DNA of 64,000 nucleotides from Agrypnia vestita (Eukaryota > Arthropoda > Insecta > Trichoptera > Phryganeidae): contig JADDOH010023184.1 of assembly GCA_016648135.1 (NCBI GenBank), positions 35,223-99,222 of the forward strand. Direction: 5' to 3'. This document shows, piece by piece, positions 12,501-24,500 of the stretch. The notes beneath the pieces are model-generated. The model searched no databases and was not told where the DNA came from. It saw only the letters and a list, made by a program, of their open reading frames with translations. The stretch's first letter is position 1. Each line of letters opens with the position of its first letter. A program made the translations under genes and the position numbers.

Positions 12501-15500
12501 CAGCTAGATGAGGTTGCCGAGGAGAGTGATAGGGATGAAATTAAGGAAACAAGTTGTTGTATTAGAAAAATCATCATTATGGAACCGTCTCTTTTCATGG
12601 TGAGATGAGCATGCAACAGAATGCCAGTGGAACTGTTACCTCCACCAGATTTTCTCAGGAGGAAGATCCTCAGTAGTTCATCCCAAACAAAGCTGTAGAA
12701 ATTAAATGCAGAATGTGTGTGAAGAAAGACGTAGCCTGCAATAGGTGAAATAGTAAAAGGCAGGATTTGGCAGGGGCGTGCAGTGAGAACATTGAAGCAT
12801 GACATTTACATAAGCCATATGCTTTGAAAAAAATGTATTATAGGATATATCTCGTAATATTCCTATCACAATTATTATCATATTATTAGGTATAATATTT
12901 TATTTTGATGTATTTTTTCCAAAATATATATCTGTGTAAAAGTTATGCTTCAATGTACTCACTGCACGCACATGGGATTGAGTTCGCACAGGGAAGAGAG
13001 TAATATCTGCAGGAGGGCACTATATTTTCCTCAGAGTCCTAGAGAGTGACTGAGCAAAATTTAGAACGGATGGCAATTAACAAAATACATGTTTATATCA
13101 TGGGCTGCTGATTGGGCAGCTATGGGGAAGGGAAAGGGGATTGGTGTAGGATTGTATAGAAAACAACAGATATTTTTTTATTATTTTTTTTTTAAATAGA
13201 GATGCGAAAACGGAATGCGTGTCACATCAATATTCTTACTATTTTAAAATAGGACTAACTTGCTAGTCTGGAGTGAGGTTCGAACCTGCGAACTTTGGAT
13301 CACGAGGCGAATGTCCTAACCACAAGACCAACAAGCTACTCGTTTTTGTATACATATATGTTTGTATTGTAACATACCTAATAAAAACATAAAATTAACA
13401 ATAATAACTTTAATACTGTATTTTATTGATTTTGTTACACATTATTTTTATAGGAAATTGGAAAATGGTTGGGTATATGGAGAAAATAGGTCCGAATCAC
13501 AAAAGTGTCACCCGAGACTCAAACCTTACAATATGCTGAATGATTATGTAAGAAAATTATGATTTTGTCTAAAATATATTAATAGAATTGTTAATGTTGC
13601 AAATAATTATTAGGAGTAACAAATTTGACGGGTGAAAAAGTTTTTTTTTAACATTTGTAATTTTTAATTTTTAGGAAAAAGAACGCTACAAGGAACCAGT
13701 GAGAGAATCTCTTAAAGCGCTATTGGCCATAGGCTGGTCTGTTGAACATTCTGAAGTGGACATTCCAACATCGAATAGAAGCTCCATGCGACGACAATCT
13801 AAAAGCAATGTGGTACAGTATTCATCAATCATTTCACAATTTGTTGGCTATTTATTTCTAAAACCCCGTAGATTTGATGTACATAGTTGTAGCCTTTTCA
13901 ATATATGTTAACAAACTAAATGCACAGAGAGCATTATAGGTATCATTTTCACTTAACTTATATAAATCACATAGAAGAAAAAATGTATATGCTTAACTTT
14001 CATAGTAAACCTCTTTAATTAAAACAACATCAGTCCATATAACACTTGTTAACTGTTTAAATAATAAAAAAATATCAATAATTAATATTTAATAAAGTAA
14101 TTTACTTTGATCTTGTGTTCAAAACATAAAATGATAACAATTCAAAGATACAAATAATATCAAAGTTATTATTGCATATGTAGTTGTTTTTACTTTATGT
14201 TTTTTTACGTTTACAATATTTTTCAGTGACTTTATTTTCTTATTAAAGAGGGTTTACCAATCTAATTACTTTGTAGAACATTTACATTCCAAATAGAACT
14301 TAACAGCGTCTTAATATCCTACCTTAATACTGCCGTAATTAGCAAAACGGCCATAAATTTTTACAAAAATGTGAATATTATAATCAAGGTTTGTGTTTAA
14401 TCTCTGACTGAGACTTGGTCTGAATCGCAATCAACCAATGAGATGTTTCAACTTGGTCACAATGATCTTCCATCTGAATAGAAGTGTTCCTCTCTTATCG
14501 CAACTTATCACATAAAGCATATTTGATCCTTTGATATGGATCTGAAGGAAATATTTCCTTTGTCACAGATATCACCAAAATGATTTATAAAATGTTAGAA
14601 ATAAAAGAGGTGCTTCTCCTTTCATCTTTTTATTGTATTGTCAAACCACGGAAGAAAAATATAAACTAAAAACAAATGCACAACAAAAATGCCACATTCC
14701 TTCCTTGTAAAATCACAGATGTCTCCCTCGGGCGCGTTAATCACAATTATTGATAAACAATGTAAATGGTTTTGGCCGTGACCCAAAGTGGTAGCTCGAA
14801 CAGTTTGTTAAAATTGCGTTAAGTACAGAAATGGGTTATTTGCTAGTGGAGGTCTTGAACATATACTACTTTTCTACTATTATTGTGGAATAAAAATAAT
14901 ATGTTATCCCTGTTATATTTAGCGAACTCCTAATTATTTTTAATACAGATTAGTTCACTGTTTTTTTTGTCACATATTTATATGTTTTTAATTTTTCATG
15001 CTTCCTCGACCTTAGTTGTTGTCCCAATCATCAAATGCTCAGATAATCAGGAGTTAATTGATAAATTATAATAATAGTGATGGTACTAAGTATAGTGGCA
15101 TCTTTCTGTCGCACTAATTATTGATAATACAAACAATCTTACATGTGACTTATTTCTATTGCATTGAATATCTAATTTGAAAATGATTGATTAGAGAGGT
15201 TCTATGATCACAAACTCTGCTAAATAGAAGAATATGGTGGGTATCTCTGATTTTTTTCAAAGGCTATTGTTCCTGGTATAGTTAAGTACCCTGATTTTAA
15301 AAATGGAACCAAATTGATTAGGTCGTAAGCATTAATTTTTTTGTTTTTTATGTTTACAGTGTTAACTTTGTGGTTGGACATAATTATTTATTTGAAAAAA
15401 CTAACAAACTTTGTAAAAACCACACCGATTGTTGTATAATGCATCTCAATTGTCACATTTGCCATTTGAGATGCATTATACACGGATATTATTAGTTTAC

Positions 15501-18500
15501 GCAAACCATAGATAAGAGAGAAACATAATGAATACAGGAACTTATGAGATTAATGTAATTACATATTTTAATACTATAAGAATATAATTGGCGAATATGG
15601 TAACTTATAAAATTTTCGCAAAAGCTATGTATTTTTGGGTTAGGTTAGGTGATTAAATAATATTAGTTGATTATTTCGCAATGTTTTTATCTCGTCTATG
15701 GTTTGCCCTTTATCCTTAGATAGAGTGATTCAAATGTCAAAGTGTGTGGTGAAAATTTCGAAACTTTAAAGTTTAATAACTTTTTTAATACTTTTGACCC
15801 AATCGATTTCATTTCATTTCTGAAATCAGGGCATTCAACTTTACCTGTGATACTTTGCCTTGAAAACATAGGAGATACCCACCATATTCTTCAATTATTC
15901 CGCAAACTGATTCAGTCTGATAAACCAATTAAAAAGGAAAAATACCCAGTTACATTACTGTTGTTTTGTTGTCATTCCATGTTTAAAAATGTGTTCTGTT
16001 TTTAAACCTGTTTTGTTTTTCCACCTTCCATATTCGAACCTGTGTTTCATATTTTAACTTGTGTTTCATGTGTAATATTGTCTTTCACCTGTCCTCTACA
16101 CAAATGACACCGACCTCAACTGAAACCTGGCAACATACAGCCAAGATTGGGTGACCCTATAGAGGTATTGAATTTTTCATCATTCTGAATTATTATTCAT
16201 AGTGTGAAGCTTTTATGTAGTAAAATAGATGGTGATGCAAAATAAATCAAAGGTCATTGTTATATTTTATAGATTTTTTAGACAAATCTAAACAGGGCGT
16301 TCACTTATTGCACGGAAACACTGATGCAAAATTTACACACAACTATAAATTATTAAACGAGATGAGTGTAGGAAGATTCTTGAGGAGGCCGAGACCCACC
16401 AAGGGTTGTGCCAAGAGTGATGATGATAAATTATTAAAATAGTGAAAAGAAATACACATAATCACACAGTTGTACTGCACATAAATATAATCAATCAATC
16501 AGTCCAATGTAAATACGCACCCAATGCACTATTAGGTGCGTATTTACATTAACAATAGACTCACAATGTGCTGTCCTGTTTGTGTCAAAATAAATAAACT
16601 ATTGATAGGGATTCCTGAAATACCGTGATTTGGGTTGCTCACAATTTCGCAATTCTGCATGTTCGTAATCTCACGAGTTTCATATTTTGTGTTCCGTCTC
16701 GACGCCTGGAATCCATTATGAGAGAACAGCCTGCTGTTTCGGCACTTATTCACGCGTTCCTACCCCCTCTGATTCCCTGTTTGCGACAATTTACTCCCGC
16801 TGGTATCCCTGTTTCCGGTTGCGTCGGCGCAACGGTTTTTCTTTCATATGACGTCGCTGTTTCGCGCCATTTGCACGCGTCTAGACACGCCAACTTTTGT
16901 TGTGATTTTTTTTGTGTTTCTATTGCAATCTACCCCCTTAATTTTGATCCCTAGTTAACAAACATTAGACTATACAAATTTTTAACATAGTGCAACAGGA
17001 CGTTGATAATTTAGTGTAAATCCCGTGAATTTCGTCAAACGTCAAATTTGTTAACAAGATGGCGGACGAGCAAGCTCGTTCGCCGGTATCCTCGAATGAC
17101 GGATCTTCTTTCGAAGAACCGAGTCGAAAGAGACGCCGCGTAGCATACGACCCGCGTGTAGACCACCTGCTAAAACAGGTGACTGCTCTGACGGAGGCCT
17201 TGTTAGCAGGCGGCGCGGCTCCTGCATCAACAACGCCGCCAACGCCGGAAGCCGCGAGCGAGCCCAGCGTGGAGGACGCGAATGCGTCCTTTATTCAGCC
17301 GCCGCCGAGCCTCAGAAGGGCGAAGAATACGCTGGAGTTCGGCAAGCTCAGCACGGTCGTGAAGGAGCCGCCAGTACCGAGAGCGAACCCGAAGCGGATC
17401 GAACAGACCTCGAAGTTGCAACACTTCGATTCCGACGAGTGGTCAGGCGTTCGCTATGCGGAAACGCAGAGAACCTACGCGGCGACTCCCACATCTGTGG
17501 AATTGTCGGTGAACGACGACTTGAGAAGGATCGATAACGCGCCGACCCATACTGGCTTGCTGAAAAGATCGCTCGCCGCGCTTTCAAACGCCTTGCTCGC
17601 CCAGAGGGAGACCCTGAGATACGGGATGCAATTGCTGGTGAATTGGATCTCTTCGAGCGGATTCAGTCGATGTTCACCAGCGATGCTCCGTACAATAAGG
17701 TTTCGGACGACATCCTGCAGATTGTGTGCGGCAGACGGGCAGAGTGTATACTGAACCGGCGAAAGGCCATATTGGAGGGCTTCAAAGACCCTTTCGTGCG
17801 AGAAGGTGCGGCCAAAATCCCTCCAAGCTCGGGATACTTGTTCAATAGGGAAGAGCTATCGGCGTATATCCTAAAGAATGGGGGGGCCAGGAGAAGGTGA
17901 TGGTCTCGCCCGCAACCCGAAACCTGGCCCAACCGTCAACATCTCAGCCCCAGCCGTCAACTTCTTCCGTTCAAGGCAGACCACGGCCGAAAACCCGCTG
18001 GTGACCGTAGCCGCAGAGGTAGAAGATGACGCGAGGCTGAACAACCAGTTCTGGGGAGGACGCTTGAGGAGGTTCCAAAGCACATGGAAGGAGTTCGGGG
18101 CACCACCTATAGTGCTGAGAATCCTCAAGGGCGCGAGAATCCCCTTTGTGGCCAAACCTCCGTTAGTCTTCCCCACCAGGCAGCTGTTGAGCAGCTTCAG
18201 CACGAAGGAGTCTCGAGACATGTCGAGTCACATTCAGGCCCTGAAGATGTCAGGCGTGCTGGAAAGAGCAGATCATTCTCCGAGCTTCATCTCAAATCTG
18301 TTTCTAACTCCGAAGTCGGACAACTCCCTAAGGCCGATATTCAACCTGAAGGCGTTGAAGAGAGGAATAAGGACCGTAGTCTACCTGGACGACTTCCTTC
18401 TGGCCAATCAGTCAAGGGACCTGCTAGCGACCCAGGCAGTAGAGACGGTCAATCTGTTCCAGCATCTGGGTTGGTGCATCAACCGCGACAAGTGTGTCCT

Positions 18501-21500
18501 TATACCTACCCAAAAGCTGGAGTTTCTGGGCATAACTTGGGACACCGAAGCCAACCAGAAATCCCTCTCGGACCGCAAGTGCTCTGGCCTTCGCCAAGTA
18601 CTGCGCCGCCCGATCGAGGCCGGCAGTTGCTCCCCCAAGCAGGTTCTAGGCCTCTTGGGAAGCCAACCAGAAATCCCTCTCGGACCGCAAGTGCTCTGGC
18701 CTTCGCCAAGTACTGCGCCGCCCGATCGAGGCCGGCAGTTGCTCCCCCAAGCAGGTTCTAGGCCTCTTGGGGAGACTCAACTTCGCAAACTTCGCCACCC
18801 CTCGGGGTCGTTTGCATTGCCGAAGACTGCAGAGATTCAGCCGCCAGCTGCAGAGGCACGAGCCATCCAGACAAGTGGAGCTTCCTGCCGCGGTTCGGCA
18901 AGACCTAGAGTGGTGGTTGGAGGCCGTAGGGGAGTCCTGCCCAATACACGAAGCCCCCTTCTCCCACTTCCTGACTACAGACGCAGCGGACGCAGGTTGG
19001 GGCGGCCAGGTGGACGACAAGACGATATCAGGCCAGTGGACCCCAGAGCAGATGCGGTGGCATTCCAACCAGAAAGAAGCCTTCGCTGTTTACGCAGTGA
19101 TCAGGGATCACGCTTACCTGCTAAGAGGAACGAAGACCCTACTGCAGACAGACAACAAGACAGTAGTGACTTACATCAACAAGGAGGGGGGGACAAGATC
19201 ATTGGGCCTTCTGAAGATAACTCGAGACCTCCTAGAGTTTATCGACCAGCAGGAAATATCTCTGACAGCGCAGTACATTCCAGGGAGATACAACGGGATT
19301 GCGGACCGACTCTCTCGGGGGACACCACTCCCGGAATGGCACCTCCTGGAACCAGCGACAGAGGAAATATTCCGAATATGGGGACGTCCTCAGATCGACC
19401 TCTTCGCATCGGCCACCGCCCATGTGGTGCCAAACTACGTGTCGCTAGACTCAACCGATTGCTCGGCCTCCTATCTCAACGCATTCAGTCAGCATTGGGA
19501 TTACGAGCTGGCCTGGGTATTTCCGCCGCCGAATCTCGTCCCAAGAGTACTGGCGCACTTGAACCTGGCAAGAGGCACCTTTCTCCTAGTTGTGCCAAGA
19601 TGGGAGAAGACATTCTGGAGGGCCGATCTCAAACAACGAGCAAAGGGAGGGCCAATAAGCGTAAGAGATCTGAAGAGCGTCCTGATCGATACGTCGACAG
19701 GGTTTCCCCCACCGAGGGTGTCGGACCTCCAACTGGAAGTTTGGAGAATAGCAGTGGGTGGGAACAGGCTATAGCGGATTGGAGCCAGGAGGAACAGCAG
19801 CTGTTCAGATCTGGCTGGAGAGGCTCAACGCTGAACACCTACAAGCCGGCCTGGGATAGGTGGCAGCGATGGTGTACCACGCATTCTGTCCAACCTCATA
19901 ACCCTCCCCCTGCAACAGTGGCAAGATATCTGGCCAACCTGTTCATCCACGAAGGGCTAGCCCCTCGAACAATATTGGTCCACAAATCGGCAATCGTATC
20001 CTTCTGTGGCCCAGCTCTTGATGCAGATAAGATTAGCTCGAACTTCCTCGTCAGGCACGTCCTTAAAGCCATCTCGGTTTCTGGTGGATGCACTGAGAGA
20101 CTCCCGATCTGGAACCCCCGAGTAGTGGGGGAGTGGCTACGTGAAAACCCGCCAAGGAACAGCCGGTATGACGTGTCAAGGAGGACGGCCATACTACTCA
20201 TCATGGCATCTGGGCGAAGAGTCCAAGATCTGACACTTCTCAGAGTCACCCCGGACCGATTGATCGACAAAGGAGACTCCATCACGCTATGGCCAGCCTT
20301 TGGAGCGAAGACTGACACGGCAAGACACAAACAATCGGGATGGAGGTTGAGCGCATCGGATGAAAGGAACATCAACCCCTTGTTTTGGATCCGAAAGCTG
20401 GTCTCACTCTCACAGCCGAGACGAAAGCCGGACATGAAAGAACTATTTGTGACGACAGCAGGTGAAGTAAAGCCAGCTTCACGGACAATGATAGGTGGTT
20501 GGATCAAGTCAATCCTAAGAGAGGCTGGAGTGGAAGCAACGCCAGGAAGTGTTCGTTCTGCTGTGGCTTCGTTGAATTGGCTGGAAAACTACCCGATAGA
20601 GGAGATCTTGTCAAGGGGAAACTGGCAGAGTGAAATCATCTTCCGAAAATTCTACCAAAGAGAGATAGTAGATAACCCCAAGCAACAATGCCCCCAGAGC
20701 TCATTAGCGCCTCTCTTTACGCCAATATAGGCAGTCACATATAACGTCGAACCACTAGGTCACCAGGTGATAACAAACAGATCTCTCATAATGGATTCCA
20801 GGCGTCGAGACGGAACACAAAATAAAAGAATTTTACCTTCCATTAAAATTCCTATTTTGTTTCCCTCGACGCCTGGAATCCAGGTAATCCCTACCTGGTG
20901 CATTATGAGTCATATGAAAGAAAAACCGTTGCGCCGACGCAACCGGAAACAGGGATACCAGCGGGAGTAAATTGTCGCAAACAGGGAATCAGAGGGGGTA
21001 GGAACGCGTGAATAAGTGCCGAAACAGCAGGCTGTTCTCTCATAATGGATTCCAGGCGTCGAGGGAAACAAAATAGGAATTTTAATGGAAGGTAAAATTC
21101 TTTTATTTTATTCACATTATTGTTTAGTTGATAGAAAAAATATTTTTATATTTTCTAAAGAATTTTGAAATTAAAAAAAAAAACAGATTTTTTTACTGCC
21201 CCGGTTAATTCGCAACTTGGTTAATATGATTTCAGACAATCGGGAGTCTACTGTACAGTTATAAGTTTTGTGCTGAATGGATATTTATTTAGAACTAGTT
21301 TATTGAAAATTACATTACTAAATTTACTTAATAATATTTGTTTAGTAGGCATATCATGAAACATTATAATTAACTTTGGAAAATATACAGGATTATTTGG
21401 AAAAAAATAATAATCTCGCAGGACTATATTTCTGCCTTGATTATGAGTCGAAAATGTTCGAGCAGTCATGACCTAATATCAAAGTTTGCATTTTTTACAA

Positions 21501-24500
21501 TATTTCTGACTTAGTTCTTACAAAACGTGGAACTACCATTGCAGTAACTTATAATCGATTACGAAAAATTAATTTGTTTCAATACAAATCAAATAAAATG
21601 ATAAAAACCCTGCAGAAATTCCAACTGGAATTTTTTTGAAATTGTAAGTTTTTATTATTTTATTTGACTTGCATTAAAGGGAATGAATTTTCCATATTCA
21701 ATATAAGTAAGTGTAATGAAAGTCCAACGTTTTACAAAAAATAAGTCAAATATTGAAAAAAATGCAAACATAGATGTCGCATATCTCCATAACTAATGAC
21801 ATCAGGTCATGGTTGCTTGAACATTTTCGACTCACAATCAAGGCAGGAATATAGTTCTGCGAAGTTATTAATATTTTCCAAATAACCTTGTATATAATAT
21901 TAAATAATATTCAGGGTGAGTAAAAATGCCTTATTGTGTGTATGTATATGTTTTTAAACTTATGTGTTATTGAAATTATGACATTCTTATCACTGATGAC
22001 ATCTAGACTTATGGTAATTTTGTTATTTGTCTCACTATTGTCTCTGATCATGACTTGTTACTTGAACATGTAATAAAAAACTAAATTCATCAGTAAGGTA
22101 AAGTATTATACTTAAATATTATTTTTATACAAACTCATCTCTAGTTTGTAGCCATAGTCGGTATTAGAATTTTTTTGATTAGATTTTTTTTCTAGTAAGA
22201 TATTCTAGCTGGCAATTGTTTTACACAAAATGATTTCAGGTGGACTCTGCGACCCCCTTCAACTACAACCCGCATCCGGTCGACATGACGAATCTAACCC
22301 TGTCAAGGGAAATGCAAAACATGGCAGAACGCTTGGCCGATAATGCTCACGACATCTGGGCCAAGAAGAAGAAGGAAGAACTCATCTTAAATGGAGGTAA
22401 GAAGTTCTGAGATGTTCTAATGTAGTCTTAATGGTTTTCATATATTTTTAATTATTTAAATTTTTAATAACAAAAACTTTATAGGTGGATTCCTGCCTTA
22501 ATAATGAGTCGAAAATGTTCAAGCAACCTAATATCGATAGTTATGGAGACAATATGCAATATCAAAAATTGCATTTTTTTTCAATATTTTTAACTTTTAT
22601 CTTTCAATATTTCAAACTTTTTTTTCAAAACGTTGAACTATCATTACAGTAAGATAAATCGATTATAAAAAAATCAATTGTTTTAATACAAATTGGATAA
22701 AATGATAAAAACCTTGCAAAAATTTAAAATATAATTTTTTACAAGGTTTTTATTATTTTATTTGAGTTATATTGAAGGAATGAATTTTACATAATTGATA
22801 TAAGTAATAGTAATGATAGTTCAACTTTTTGCAAAAAATAAGTCAGAAATGTTAAGAAAAATGCAAATTTTGATGTTGCATATCTCCATAACTATAAACA
22901 TTTTCGACTCATATCAAGGCAGGAATTCACCTGTATAAGACACAAATTACACAAAATATATGTAAACCATTAACACTACGTAAGAACATTCCAAAACTAC
23001 AACATTTCAGACAGAACAAAGCAGGACAATCACAAAACATTTGTAACGGATTCAAATTTCATTATTTCAATGAAAAAGAACATTTATATTTTAATTCTAA
23101 TTACATTTAAATATATTTTTGTATTACTTTGGTTAAATTGGATTACTATCTCATATTTGGTGATTAGGTTTGTACTCTGTTACCCAAGTTTTGACTCTTG
23201 TGCTGCATCTTGCAGGTGGCATTCACCCGCAGCTGGTGCCGTACGATCTGCTCACTGACAAGGAGAAGAAGAAGGACAGGGAACGCTCGCAGGAGTTCCT
23301 TAAGTACCTGCAGTACCAGGGATACAAACTGCACAGGTCATTCATTAGTCACGATTATTAAATATTTTATTAGTTATTGTACAAAGTTTAGTTAGTTTTC
23401 TTTATTGTTCAGTTTTTGTTTTTTACCTTTTTGCGGGCAGCAATATTATTAGGTAATATAAATTGTGGATGAAAAGTAGAAACTTTCAAAGTTATTTGTA
23501 GAAATATTCAATTGGTTATTATTTTAAGATAAATTATAAATGTCTTACAGAGACAAAGCTATTTATATGGGAAAGTATGTCTGGGAGTCTCCAGGATTTA
23601 TGACCTGTTACAAGGCTGGCTTTACTTTACTTTCACTTTACATTCACTGATTTCACATATATTTCAAATTTGGAAAATTGTATATATGGTATTTATGTAA
23701 CTCTCTTAGGTCCGGTTGTTTCAAGTTTGATTAAAGTAAGCGATCAATTAAAGCATAGATTTTTACGAAAACGGATCGTCTGATTGGTGGAGAATGTAAA
23801 AATCTATGCTTTAAAAGAATGCTTACTTTAATCCAACTTGAAACAACCGGCCCTTAGACATCTATAATTTATTTTAATTAATTGAGGTAAATTATAGACT
23901 AATTACGTTATAGTTAATTAAGATAAGTTATAAACTAAATACGTAATGATGATCCCTCTAGGGACAAAATCTATGAATTGTGTTCTTATAAATTTGAACA
24001 TGCCCAAAAATATTGCAATCATTATTTTTCTTTGCTTTCTCTTACATCTAAATAGATACATTCCATAACAAAATTCTTACATATTTTATGCATCCGTATT
24101 TTACAAACAATTGTGGGTTTTGACAGTGGCTTATTATAATATTTCAGTATTTGAGTGCTTTCGATAAATGTTATATTAGTGAAAACTTTTGACAATCCAA
24201 TTAATTTAAATGTTTATAGGCCATCCCGGGCTGGACAGTCAGATACGGAGCAAGCCGCTGCGGGAGTGGCGGTGGAGCTCCGCTTTGCCTACTCTCTACT
24301 GGAGAAGCTGATCCAGTACCTGGACAGAGCGACCATCAACATGAAGCTGCTCAAGCCATCAACCACGTTCAGTAGGAGGACTTCATTCAAAACAAGCACA
24401 AGAGATATTAAATTCTTTTCTAAGGTGAGGTGCATTATTTTATCATGCATTGTTTTTTTTAATTTTTATGATATTTAAATTAGAAATTCTTCACCGTTAC

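Larger units (their letters stand above)
13813..16683 (+). other. Intron 25, part before the DIRS element
   Basis: Mostly AT-rich. It holds inverted arms at 15228 and 15871, hairpins at 15434-15481 and 16506-16550, and a possible LINE 3' tail at 16300-16440. No coding sequence seen. Confidence 0.6.
16684..21109 (+). mobile_element. DIRS-type tyrosine-recombinase retrotransposon, nearly full length, defective
   Basis: Sits in RyR intron 25 in the same direction as the gene. It has inverted terminal repeats (16699-16852 and 20909-21062, identical by eye over 154 bp), outer edges that differ, and an internal complementary region (20782-20882) joining reverse complements of both outer edges. This is the DIRS1 layout, which permits a circular DNA intermediate. 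Coding order is gag-like, RT/RNase H, then tyrosine recombinase. It is clearly richer in GC than the surrounding introns. Lesions are a frameshift in gag, loss of the RT motif A-B region, and a 112-bp tandem duplication that breaks RT from RNase H. No target duplication is expected for DIRS and none is evident. Confidence 0.92.

Noticed and set aside
13269..13344. Possible tRNA gene on the minus strand
   Set aside because: Same SINE family, with an A-rich tail; not a stand-alone tRNA.
19896..20507. 203-codon open frame on the minus strand
   Set aside because: It is antisense to the DIRS recombinase, whose protein motifs are clear on the + strand.
17878..20730. Single 950-residue DIRS protein
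   Set aside because: The stretch from about 18770 to 19620 is out of frame relative to RNase H motifs found in frame 2; the long frame arises by accident after the 112-bp duplication.
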